Part shown: piece after piece, positions 39,141 to 47,027 of the stretch
Layout of the letters: the number at the start of each line of letters is the position of its first letter
Position numbering within the stretch: the stretch's first letter is position 1
Assembly (NCBI RefSeq): GCF_016097415.1
Contig: NZ_JAEHGE010000001.1
Span: 1,642,015-1,706,014, forward strand
Length of the DNA stretch: 64,000 nucleotides
Reading direction: 5' to 3'
DNA from: a sulfur-oxidizing endosymbiont of Gigantopelta aegis
Lineage (GTDB): Bacteria > Pseudomonadota > Gammaproteobacteria > GRL18
Made by a program: the position numbers and the translations under genes
Notes under the pieces: generated by a model
What the model saw: only the letters and a program-made list of their open reading frames with translations
What the model was told of the DNA's origin: nothing
Database searches by the model: none

Positions 39141-39208
39141 GCTGTCTCATGAAATTCCCGGGGTGGCCATCGCTACGCTCGGCCACCCCGGGAATTTCAT
39201 GAGCCAGC
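39141..39208. repeat. Long inverted repeat inside IS30
   Basis: The arms 39141-39168 and 39181-39208 are complementary with one mismatch over 28 bases (22 perfect inner pairs, from TCATGAAATTCCCGGGGTGG inward) around a 12-base loop. The stem is far more GC-rich than the surroundings. Confidence 0.85.
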
Positions 39209-39266
39209 GATAAACCAGCAAATATCACAAATACAACCAAATAGTGTTGCACTTATGAGTTGAATC

Positions 39267-39455
39267 TAAGCAAACTAAAAGAAGATAAAGAACTTAGTTA
39301 TAATTCACTTAAAAAGAATATTGAATTAATAGGAAAATAGATGAAACTTAGATCAATACAAAATCACATCATAATAGCGCTGTTATAAAAACAACCAATA
39401 AGAATGCACAAGATTTATTAAATAAATACAGTGGATAAAATCAAGTAATACCCTA
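39267..39455 (+). pseudogene. Remnant of a duplicated Het-C/DUF1566/LysM module
   Basis: 39267-39370 matches the 3' end of the Het-C gene and the first bases of the DUF1566 gene (32150-32260) with small changes, including the stop and following ATG. It then jumps to sequence matching the 3' end of the LysM gene and its downstream bases (34428-34520), from GCTGTTATAAAAACAACCAA to GTGGATAAAATCAAGT. The parts between are deleted. No coding capacity remains. Confidence 0.82.
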
Positions 39456-39474
39456 GTAATTAACTCACAAATTA

Positions 39475-39500
39475 ACCTTGTAATAACAAAGGTTGTTTTC
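39475..39500 (+). terminator. Hairpin before the PEP-CTERM gene
   Basis: AACCTTGT, loop AATA, ACAAAGGTT followed by GTTTT gives an intrinsic-terminator-like structure at the end of the module remnant. Together with 39267-39455 it accounts for the gap before the gene at 39563. Confidence 0.5.
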
Positions 39501-39562
39501 CTTATGGTGTAATATATGCAATAATAAAATTACAATCTAATTCCCTCTAAGTAGGTGCAATC

Positions 39563-40237
39563 ATGAAATGTCAGCAAACAACCTCAGAATCCATACTAAT
39601 CTTAAAACCCTTGCAAACAGCCTGTTTGAAATTCATTATCCTAATAATATTGGTGATGACCGCAGTTAATACCTACGCCTACCAAATTTTCTATGATCGA
39701 ACGAACTGGGAAAATGCTATTGTTGGTAGTTTAAAAACTGATAACTTTGATAATAAAATAAACAATGCAGATAGTATTACTTTTGATTCCGGCGTGGTTT
39801 CAACCAGTCTTAAAAGTTCTGAATACAATCGTATTCTTTCATCAGGGAGTTACTTTGGCAGTGTCACTAGTACTTCAACGCTGACATGGGTGTTTCCATG
39901 GGAAATTTTAGCTTTTGGCTTTGATATCATATCAATTAATTCTGGTTCACAGATAAGCGGTAACTTTGACGGTCTGGGAAATGAAATTTTTAATCCTGCA
40001 AATGATAATATCAGCAATCAATACAACGGTTTTATCGGTGTCATTGGAAATGATACATTTGATACTATTGTTTTTTCAGGAGCTGGCAACAGAGACAGCT
40101 TTTCTATCAATAATTTATCGTTCAGCAAAGCTCCCACCATCCCTGAGCCCGCTACTCTTTTGTTAATGGGGCTAGGCCTGTTTTGTCTCAGTTGCAAGCG
40201 AAAAAAAAGTCACAGAGATCGCAGGAATATTTATTAA
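39563..40237 (+). CDS. PEP-CTERM sorting-domain protein
   Basis: A 224-residue exported protein. The N-terminal signal lies around residues 20-42 (FIILIILVMTAVNTYAY), the middle is beta-rich and serine/asparagine-rich, and the C-terminus IPEPATLLLMGLGLFCLSCK followed by basic residues is a textbook PEP-CTERM signal (PEP motif, hydrophobic helix, Arg/Lys tail) recognised by exosortase. It should be anchored or released at the surface, usually in strains making exopolysaccharide. No exosortase gene is in the window. A hairpin follows the stop. Confidence 0.9.
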   Translation: MKCQQTTSESILILKPLQTACLKFIILIILVMTAVNTYAYQIFYDRTNWENAIVGSLKTDNFDNKINNADSITFDSGVVSTSLKSSEYNRILSSGSYFGSVTSTSTLTWVFPWEILAFGFDIISINSGSQISGNFDGLGNEIFNPANDNISNQYNGFIGVIGNDTFDTIVFSGAGNRDSFSINNLSFSKAPTIPEPATLLLMGLGLFCLSCKRKKSHRDRRNIY

Positions 40238-40248
40238 TAGCAGTTCTC

Positions 40249-40330
40249 TTCCAGGATTAAAACTTTTAATCCTGGTGCAATGTTCCTGAAAATATAATTG
40301 GCGTATAGTCGATCCCATAGCAAGACAAAT
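40249..40330 (+). promoter_or_regulatory. Conserved intergenic element, copy 2 (hairpin plus motif block)
   Basis: A perfect hairpin CCAGGATTAAAA-C-TTTTAATCCTGG (40251-40275), then GTGCAATGTTCCTGAAA, then CGTATAGT and CATAGCAAGACAAA. The order, spacing and key blocks match the reverse-strand element at 21693-21770, while the stem sequence differs in a pairing-preserving way. Its hairpin can end the PEP-CTERM gene; the rest lies about 170 bases upstream of the hydrogenase operon and may include its promoter. The remaining 170 bases show nothing else clear. Confidence 0.5.
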
Positions 40331-40503
40331 TTAAGTTTATGCTTTCTCAATAATATTGCATGCAATACAACGAAAGTGGTTTGATTTTAACTTTCCTTTG
40401 AAGGTCAAAGATAGTCTGTACTGAGGTGGTTCTTTTTAATTATTAATAAAAAACTCCTTGATTTATGGGTGAAATGAACTATATATTAAAATAGGATCAT
40501 TGC

Positions 40504-41616
40504 TTGAAACAACCTATTATGAAAGCTTACCTTAGCAGCCTTGAACAACTCACATCCTGGTTTTTCTCTCTTGCTGGAAAACAGTCATTTTTTTTGCCAA
40601 AAAAAACAGAAGGGGTTAATTATCGCTTTGAACCTCTTGATTACAAAAATAACACATCTTTAGATTTACTATCGTACAAACCCACTATCTTACCTCCAGG
40701 GAAATATATGTTTCCTGATGGTGAAACGCTATTTACCTACCATAGAGATGAACAAGGCCGCTATCATTTTACTCAGGGGGAAAGTATCAAACCCCAGATC
40801 CTTGCTGGTGTACGTTCTTGTGATTTAAAAGGTATTTATTTAATGGATGCGGTGTTTTCTGATGGCATAAAAGATATGCATTATTTACAACGCAGAGAGA
40901 AAACGGCCATTATTGCTTTTAATTGTCTGACCCCCTGTGATGATCATTGTTTTTGTGAAACGGCACAGTCGCTGGATTTTCACAAAGGAGCAGATATCTT
41001 TATTACGCCGCTGGTTGATAAAGAGCGGCTTTTATTAGAAGTACAAAGTCCAAGAGGTGAAGCTTTAATCAAAAGTTTAGTTGCTGAACCATGCGACAAT
41101 GCCAATGAATTAAAGCAAAATGCGATTGCCAGCCGTCCCAGCCCCTTTGGTCGACAATTCATGACTTCGGTTGAACAGTTATCACAGATCATTCATGAGC
41201 AAGATGCTGATGAGGTTTATCAGCAATATGCAGAACGTTGTTTCTCCTGTGGTACGTGTAATCTGGTCTGTCCAACCTGCTATTGCTTTGAAATAAAAGA
41301 TGAGTTTGAACTGGATGTTAAATTAGCACAAGGGAAGGGCAGTAAAACACGCCATTGGGACGCTTGTTTAAACCCGGGCTTTGCTGAAGTTGCTGGTGGT
41401 CATAATTTCAGGCCTGAGTCAGCAGCCAGACAACGGCATCGGGTTCGAAGGAAGTTTGATTATTTGCCCCAACGATTTGAGCAAACTTTTTGTACGGGGT
41501 GTGGGCGTTGTGGGCGTCAATGTACAACGGGCATTGATATCTTTGATATTGTCAATGATGTGTGTTCATCCGTCGGTTCTGCCCCTAAAGAGAAGACAGA
41601 GGCTAGGGTTCGATGA
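40504..41616 (+). CDS. hydB: NiFe hydrogenase (group 3b/sulfhydrogenase) beta subunit, iron-sulfur protein
   Basis: A 370-residue soluble subunit with 4Fe-4S ligands in CFSCGTCNLVCPTCYC (about residues 240-260) and CTGCGRCGRQC (about 330-345), plus a cysteine cluster CLTPCDDHCFCE earlier. This matches the beta subunit of group 3b bidirectional hydrogenases, which passes electrons between the diaphorase-like gamma subunit and the hydrogenase core. AGGA precedes the TTG at 40504 by seven bases, so I keep TTG as start; the in-frame ATG at 40519 lacks a ribosome site. First gene of the operon. Confidence 0.88.
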   Translation: MKQPIMKAYLSSLEQLTSWFFSLAGKQSFFLPKKTEGVNYRFEPLDYKNNTSLDLLSYKPTILPPGKYMFPDGETLFTYHRDEQGRYHFTQGESIKPQILAGVRSCDLKGIYLMDAVFSDGIKDMHYLQRREKTAIIAFNCLTPCDDHCFCETAQSLDFHKGADIFITPLVDKERLLLEVQSPRGEALIKSLVAEPCDNANELKQNAIASRPSPFGRQFMTSVEQLSQIIHEQDADEVYQQYAERCFSCGTCNLVCPTCYCFEIKDEFELDVKLAQGKGSKTRHWDACLNPGFAEVAGGHNFRPESAARQRHRVRRKFDYLPQRFEQTFCTGCGRCGRQCTTGIDIFDIVNDVCSSVGSAPKEKTEARVR

Positions 41617-42485
41617 ATGCACCAGTAAGCTCCTCTATAAATAATCCTTATATTCCAATGATGGCAGAAATAGAGCGAGTTGAGCCATTAACAGAGCACG
41701 AAAGCTTATTCAGAGTCGTACTACCGGAACCGCTTAATCATCGACCCGGACAATTTGTGATGGTCGGGCTACCGGGTATTGGTGAGTGTGCTATTTCAAT
41801 CAGTAGCAGTCCACAAAGTGGTCGAGTGCTGGAAATGGTGATCCGCAAGGCCGGTAACGTCACAGGCGTATTACATCAATTAAATGAAAAAGATTTAATC
41901 AGTATCCGGGGGCCTTTTGGCTCGGGGTTTGATTTAAATGATTTTCGTATCAGCCATGATAATAAAGACAGTGTTGTTAAAGATATTGTTATCATTGCCG
42001 GAGGCTTAGGTTTGGTGCCTTTGCGTTCACTTATTATTCCCATTATGGAAAATAAATCAGAATATGCTCGAGTGCATCTTATTATCGGTTCAAAAACGCC
42101 CAGAGAAGCATTATTCAGGCAACAGATAAGACAATGGAAACAACAACCTGACTGTACTATTATTGAATTGGTTGATGCGGTCGATTTTCTTGAATGGGAT
42201 GGTCAAGTGGGTTTGGTGACAGAGCCAATTCATCAATTGAAACTGGATGAAAAACACACAAAATTCATCTTATGCGGACCTCCCGTCATGTATAAATTTG
42301 TCTTGATGGAAATCAAAATAAATTTTAATATTCCAGATGAGAATATCTATCTCGATTTAGAACGTAGAATGCGCTGTGGTGTTGGCAAATGTGGTCATTG
42401 TCAGATCAATCATGTGTATTGCTGTAAAGAGGGGCCTGTTTTTCGTTATTCTCAGTTAGTAGATCTGCCTGAGGCACTGAATTGA
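41613..42485 (+). CDS. hydG: NiFe hydrogenase gamma subunit, FAD/NAD(P)-binding
   Basis: A 290-residue ferredoxin-reductase-like subunit: FAD-binding barrel (HRPGQFVMVGLPGIGECAIS), a nucleotide-binding Rossmann half (IIAGGLGLVPLRSLI, LILCGPPVMYKFV) and a C-terminal 2Fe-2S site with CGVGKCGHCQI and a further CC. It should exchange electrons with NAD(P)H. It overlaps the beta-subunit stop by four bases and the delta subunit by four, which signals tight operon coupling. Confidence 0.9.
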   Translation: MNAPVSSSINNPYIPMMAEIERVEPLTEHESLFRVVLPEPLNHRPGQFVMVGLPGIGECAISISSSPQSGRVLEMVIRKAGNVTGVLHQLNEKDLISIRGPFGSGFDLNDFRISHDNKDSVVKDIVIIAGGLGLVPLRSLIIPIMENKSEYARVHLIIGSKTPREALFRQQIRQWKQQPDCTIIELVDAVDFLEWDGQVGLVTEPIHQLKLDEKHTKFILCGPPVMYKFVLMEIKINFNIPDENIYLDLERRMRCGVGKCGHCQINHVYCCKEGPVFRYSQLVDLPEALN

Positions 42486-43258
42486 TGAAACCTAGAATTG
42501 CCTTTTTTGATTTTGCCAGTTGTGAAGGTTGTCAGTTAGCCCTACTCAATTGTGAAGATATCCTACTGGAGTTATTAGAGTTGGTAGATCTGGTTGAGTT
42601 TAGAGAGGCCTTTTCAGAAAAAAGTGAACGCTATGATATTGCTTTTATTGAAGGTAGTATTCATCGTGAAGAAGATAGTAAACGCTTAATCGACATTCGT
42701 TCCAGAAGTCAGTATGTCGTGGCTTTGGGGGCATGTGCTTGCAATGGTAATGTGCAAGCACGCTCCAATTTTATTGCCCCTGCTGAAAACTACAAACTGA
42801 TTTATGGAGAAGAAGCGCGCAATCGTGTTCAGGTGGATAAAAATTATTGGCCACTATGGGCACATGCTCGGGTGCGCTCAGTTGAAGAGATAGTGAAAGT
42901 AGATTTCCACTTACGTGGTTGTCCCATGTCGGCAGATGAATTTTTAGTATTAGTGAAGGCATTATTAAGTAAGCAAATACCTCATTTCCCAGAAAATGCA
43001 GTCTGTGTGGAATGTAAGCGCAATGCCAATGAATGTGTTTTTGATAAAGGCATGAGTTGTCTGGGTCCTATTGCTTATGGTGGCTGTGATGCCATTTGTG
43101 TTAATAATGGCCATGTCTGTGATGCTTGTCGAGGCTTGTTGCCCTATGCTAATGTTGATGCTCACAATGAATTAATGTTGAGTAAGGGTATTTCAAAAGA
43201 GGCGATTAAAAGTCGTTATAGACTATTTTGCAGTGCAGAAAAAATAAGTCAGACTTGA
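42482..43258 (+). CDS. hydD: NiFe hydrogenase delta (small) subunit
   Basis: A 258-residue small subunit without a Tat signal, so cytosolic. Proximal-cluster ligands are in SCEGCQLALLNCE (Cys14, Cys17), GACACNGNVQARSNF and RGCPMSADEF, and additional cysteines follow (CVECKRNANECVF, CLGPIAYGGCDAIC) for further 4Fe-4S clusters. The arrangement matches the delta subunit of group 3b enzymes. It overlaps the gamma gene and is 18 bases from the alpha gene. Confidence 0.9.
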   Translation: MMKPRIAFFDFASCEGCQLALLNCEDILLELLELVDLVEFREAFSEKSERYDIAFIEGSIHREEDSKRLIDIRSRSQYVVALGACACNGNVQARSNFIAPAENYKLIYGEEARNRVQVDKNYWPLWAHARVRSVEEIVKVDFHLRGCPMSADEFLVLVKALLSKQIPHFPENAVCVECKRNANECVFDKGMSCLGPIAYGGCDAICVNNGHVCDACRGLLPYANVDAHNELMLSKGISKEAIKSRYRLFCSAEKISQT

Positions 43259-43276
43259 ATTGGGGTATGATAAATA

Positions 43277-44596
43277 ATGACAGGCACTAATACTAACACT
43301 TCAAAGAAGACCGTTCATATTAAAATTGATCATGTGACTCGCTTAGAAGGTCATGGCAGTATTTTGATTGATGTAAAAAAGGGACAAGTTGAAAATCTTA
43401 AACTGGAAATTGTTGAAGCCAATCGCTTTTTTGAAAATCTTGTCAAAGGGGTTTCTCCCCATGATGTACCACAAATTGTCAGTCGTATTTGTGGTATTTG
43501 TTGTGTTGGCCATCAGTTAGCGGCAATCAAGGCAGTAGAAAATGCACTTAATTTAAGTATCAGTCCACAAACCCGTTTATTGAGAGTCTTATTAAATGAA
43601 TCTCAATTTTTGCAAAGTCATGCTTTACACTTGTATTTTTTTGCAATCCCTGATTATGTCGGTGTAAAAAGTATTTTACCATTGGCTTCTTCTCATCCGG
43701 AACTGATAAAAAAAGCCTTAAAATTAAAAAAACTAGCCAATGATTTTACCACGGTTTTAGGCGGGCGCGCACTACACCCGATGATGCCCACTTTAATTGG
43801 CTGGAGGAAATTACCCGATAAAAATAAGCTCGAAGCATTGCTGCAGCGTTTGCACGAATCGATTAAAGACATTGAAGAAATGGTGGATTTTATCAGCCAA
43901 TTAAACTGGCCAGACTATGAAAGGGAAACAGAATATGTCAGTCTAAAACATCCTGATGAATATGCCTTGTATGAAGGTGAAATTTATAGTTCGGATATAA
44001 AAAAATCGGTGCCAGAATCTGAATATCGTAACGTTACCAATGAATTTACAGTGGCACATTCCACTGCTAAATGGTCTCGCTGGAATAGAGAGTCCTATAT
44101 GGTAGGAGCCCTAGCAAGAGTGAATAATAATTTTGAACAATTACATCCCCAGGCAAAATTAATAGCAGATACATTGAATTTAAAAATTCCCTGTTATAAC
44201 CCGTACAAAAATAACCTGGCTCAAATGGTAGAAATTGTTCATTGTACTTATCATTGTATAGAAACATTACAAACCGTATTGGCTCACGACTTACAAATGG
44301 AAGACCTGAATTACCAAGCCAATGAAGGCATTGGCTGTAGTGCAATTGAAGTCCCAAGGGGGATTTTGTTTCATGAATATGGCTTTGATGCGAATGGCAT
44401 TTGTAATCATGCCGATGCGGTCATTCCTACCAGTCAGAATATTAATAATATTGAACGTGATATGAAAAAATTTGTACCACAAATGTTACCTTCCATGGAA
44501 AAAGAGGTTTTAGCTTCTCATATGGAAATGTTGTTGCGAGCCTATGACCCCTGTATTTCATGTTCTGTTCACATGTTGGATGTGAAGTTTGTCTAA
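43277..44596 (+). CDS. hydA: NiFe hydrogenase alpha (large, catalytic) subunit
   Basis: A 439-residue catalytic subunit. The L1 motif is RICGICCVGH (residues 70-79, Cys72 and Cys75) and the L2 motif is DPCISCSVH (424-432, Cys426 and Cys429); these four cysteines bind the NiFe centre. A cysteine replaces the usual proline in L1 (RICGICCVGH instead of RICGICPVGH). Seven residues MLDVKFV follow His432 and should be removed by the endopeptidase encoded next. The short length and gene order fit group 3b. Confidence 0.93.
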   Translation: MTGTNTNTSKKTVHIKIDHVTRLEGHGSILIDVKKGQVENLKLEIVEANRFFENLVKGVSPHDVPQIVSRICGICCVGHQLAAIKAVENALNLSISPQTRLLRVLLNESQFLQSHALHLYFFAIPDYVGVKSILPLASSHPELIKKALKLKKLANDFTTVLGGRALHPMMPTLIGWRKLPDKNKLEALLQRLHESIKDIEEMVDFISQLNWPDYERETEYVSLKHPDEYALYEGEIYSSDIKKSVPESEYRNVTNEFTVAHSTAKWSRWNRESYMVGALARVNNNFEQLHPQAKLIADTLNLKIPCYNPYKNNLAQMVEIVHCTYHCIETLQTVLAHDLQMEDLNYQANEGIGCSAIEVPRGILFHEYGFDANGICNHADAVIPTSQNINNIERDMKKFVPQMLPSMEKEVLASHMEMLLRAYDPCISCSVHMLDVKFV

Positions 44597-45071
44597 GTCC
44601 CTGCTTACTTTAATTGCTATCGGCAATCAAAATAGGGGGGATGATGGAATTGGTATTGCGATTGTAGAAAACATAAAAAATCAATTGCCATCTACTATTG
44701 ATGTGCAGCTATGGGAAAGTCGCGATGCTTTGTCAGTGGCTGCAGAATTGCTAGCAATTAATATGTCAATTATTATTGTTGATTGTGCAGACATGGGGCT
44801 AAAGGGTGGTGAATATAAGTGGTTTAAGCAATCTGAATGTGTCTTAGAACAACATCATAATGTGCTATCAACACATGGCTTTGGTTTTTCAGATGCCTTA
44901 GCATTAGCTGAAACACTAGGCTTTGAACAGGATTTATATTTCTTTGCCGTACAAGCAGTAGAAATTGAATTTAAGCAGGGTCTGAGTGATATTTTACAAA
45001 AAAATATGAATGTCATGTCGGATTTATTATTAGAAAAAATAAATAATTTAATCTCGGTATCTACTACTTAG
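44589..45071 (+). CDS. Hydrogenase maturation protease
   Basis: A 160-residue HycI/HoxW/HyaD-type endopeptidase with the N-terminal GNQNRGDDGIG motif (nickel-sensing aspartate region), VDCADMG and THGFGFSDAL. It trims the C-terminus of the large subunit after nickel insertion. The frame begins at a TTG that overlaps the alpha-subunit stop by eight bases. Pairing with the adjacent large subunit is strongly implied by position. Confidence 0.88.
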   Translation: MSKSLLTLIAIGNQNRGDDGIGIAIVENIKNQLPSTIDVQLWESRDALSVAAELLAINMSIIIVDCADMGLKGGEYKWFKQSECVLEQHHNVLSTHGFGFSDALALAETLGFEQDLYFFAVQAVEIEFKQGLSDILQKNMNVMSDLLLEKINNLISVSTT

Positions 45072-45095
45072 GAACATGAATTAAGAGTAAATAAT

Positions 45096-45606
45096 GTGGC
45101 AACAGAAAATATCATCCATTGTATTCAGGATGTTCATGTCAAAGAACTGGTTAAACGGTTAAATTGGTCAGTATCAATTCGCTGGTATTATCTCAGTATC
45201 AGTTCATTACTGATCATGTTGATTTATTTCATGCTGGATCAACAAACCATTAATTTAAAATATGAGTATTTATTAGCGGCCAATCTTTTTTTGTTTTTGT
45301 GTAATTCGCTTTATCAGTATCAACTGCGTTATAGCTATGAAAAATGTTTGGGTACATTTGAACTGCGCTCTTACCTCATTATGCAAATTTTGACGGATTA
45401 TATGGCATTAACCTTGGTTGTTTATACCCTGGGTAGTATTGAAACGCCTATTATACTTATGATTATCCCCAATACCATTTTAGCCACTCTCTTTTTTACT
45501 TCAAGACAAAGTCTTTTGATTGCACTGTCAGGGCTTTTTATGGTGATAATGCCTTTGATTTTGGAGTTTTTTCAAATAATTCCAATAATTTCCATTGTAA
45601 ATTCTA
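45096..45606 (+). pseudogene. Sensor histidine kinase, N-terminal membrane part, split by ISB
   Basis: A GTG start (45096) opens a frame with about five or six membrane helices (for example LISMLIYFMLD-like and LIVIMPLILEFFQIIPIIS stretches), the sensor part of a kinase. At 45606 the frame enters ISB. Joining base 45606 to 47034 (one ATTCTA kept) gives an uninterrupted 478-codon gene whose remainder is at 47028-47956. It follows the hydrogenase protease by 24 bases and was probably part of the operon, perhaps controlling it. Confidence 0.88.
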
Positions 45607-45671
45607 TAGTGGACCCCGAAAACTGGACAATAGGTTAAGATATAAGAGCTAACCTAACGGGGAACAAAAAA

Positions 45672-45958
45672 ATGAGCACAAAAAGAAAAACATTCAACAA
45701 CAAATTTAAAGCAAAAGTAGCCATTGAGGCTTTGAAAGGTCAAAAAACAGTCGCAGAAATTGCGTCAGAATTTGAAGTGCACACCACCCAGGTCAATAGC
45801 TGGAAAAAGCAGATGCTTGATGGTGCAGCCGATACTTTTTCAAAAAAATTAGAGAATAAAGATGCTGAACATGAAAAGGAAAAAAGAACACCTGTACAGC
45901 CAAATAGGTCAACTAAAAGTAGAGGCTGACTGGCTGTCAAAAAAGTTGAAGATGTTCA
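45672..45958 (+). pseudogene. ISB orfA, frameshifted
   Basis: An IS3-type OrfA begins MSTKRKTFNNKFKAKVAIEA with the HTH KTVAEIASEFEVHTTQVNSW. After about residue 68 the frame is lost: dropping one A in the run after GAAAAGG would give EKEKEHLYSQIGQLKVEADW and finish at the TGA near 45963. As written the protein ends early at 45929 with an altered tail. Confidence 0.75.
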
Positions 45959-46007
45959 ACTGAGTAGAGCAGAAAAGCGGTGTTGCATAGAAAAAGAGCA
46001 CCCTCAG

Positions 46008-46837
46008 TTGAGCATCAAAAAACAATGTGAGCTTATCGGCCTGAACCGTTCAAGCTATTACTATCAACCTAAAAAGCCTCTGCAAAATAAAGATTTAACA
46101 TTAATGAATTTGATTGATGAGTTGTACATAAAACATCCATTCTATGGCAGTCGTCAAATTCGTAATGCATTAAGATTGAAATGTTATAAAATTAATCGTA
46201 AAAAGTTCAACGGCTTATGCGGATCATGGGATTGGTTTCAGTGGCACCAAAACCCAATACCAGCAAGCCTTGCAAAGTAAATAACCTCTATCCATATTTG
46301 CTCAAAGGAATTGATATTAATAGGAATAACCAGGTTTGGTGCACAGATATCACGTATTTACGGATGCCACATGGATTTGTCTACCTAAGTGCTGTTATGG
46401 ACTGGAGTAGCCGTTTTGTGCTGTCCTGGGAAGTGTCAACCAGCATGGAAGAAAGCTTTTGTATCAGTAGTCTGGAAACAGCACTGCGACGATATGGAAA
46501 GCCAGAAATCTTCAATACGGATCAAGGTGCTCAATATACTAGCAGAGCATTTACAGGTGTTCTAAAGGCCAATGATATAAAAATCAGCATGGACGGCAAA
46601 GGCAGAGCAATGGATAACATTATGATTGAACGACTCTGGCGAAGTGTAAAATATGAGGAAATTTACCTCAAGGATTACCAAAGTATTGATGAGCTAAAGA
46701 GCTCATTAAAGGAATATTTTGAGTTTTACAACCATGAACGACCACACAGTACACACGGTGGAAAACGCCTGCAGCAGAGATCTATGGCGTGATGAAAGAA
46801 GTTGTTCCAGACTTAAAACGGGCAGCATGATGAGAGG
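46008..46837 (+). pseudogene. ISB orfB (DDE transposase), two frame breaks
   Basis: The first part (46008-46280) has an HTH_21-like start (KKQCELIGLNRSSYYYQPKK, KHPFYGSRQIRNAL). At about 46205 the A run in CGTAAAAAGTTC is one base short; in the other frame the rve core follows with VWCTDITYLRM, FNTDQGAQYTS and MDNIMIERLWRSVKYEE. Near 46760 another A run (GGAAAACG) is one short, after which the normal ending PAAEIYGVMKEVVPDLKRAA reads in a third register to 46837. Each break involves an A tract. Confidence 0.78.
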
Positions 46838-46861
46838 ATAATCAACTTTACTGGCAACCGC

Positions 46862-46953
46862 CTTGTCCACATATCCACAGGCCAAGCCAGTAGCCCTGAG
46901 ATATATCGCAAGCGTCTCTGGACTACTGGCAGACCTGTGGATATGTGGATAAG
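46862..46953. repeat. Long inverted repeat with DnaA-box-like arms inside ISB
   Basis: The left arm starts CTTGTCCACATATCCACAGG and continues to CCAGTAGCCC; the right arm, complemented, starts CTTATCCACATATCCACAGG and continues to CCAGTAGTCC. The outer 20 bases pair with one mismatch and the inner 10 with one. The arms contain TTGTCCACA and TTATCCACA; the latter is a perfect E. coli-type DnaA box. Confidence 0.8.
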
Positions 46954-47027
46954 ACTAATACTATAAATAACCAACAGAATTATATCTTAATATTTGAGAA
47001 AGCTGTCTTGACAATGGGGTCCACTGT

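Larger units (their letters stand above)
38029..39266 (-). mobile_element. IS30-family insertion sequence
   Basis: A 1238-bp element. The ends GATTCAACTCTGAAGTGCAA and, in complement, GATTCAACTCATAAGTGCAA are inverted repeats. It contains one intact transposase on the reverse strand. The region upstream of the transposase holds a terminator-like hairpin (39051-39086) and a 28-bp-arm inverted repeat (39141-39208). No matching target duplication is seen (flanks GCG and TAA), which suggests a later deletion or recombination at one end. Confidence 0.88.
45607..47027 (+). mobile_element. ISB: second IS3-family insertion sequence
   Basis: A 1421-bp element whose ends share AGTGGACCCC as inverted repeats and which is flanked by ATTCTA on both sides (45601-45606 and 47028-47033). 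Six bases is longer than the usual 3-5 for this family, so part of the match may be chance. It encodes orfA and orfB, both with frame breaks. The 3' non-coding part holds a striking long inverted repeat (46862-46953). It splits the histidine kinase gene. Confidence 0.9.

Noticed and set aside
38026-39269. Target-site duplication for the IS30 element
   Set aside because: Flanking bases GCG and TAA do not match at any nearby offset, so none is reported.
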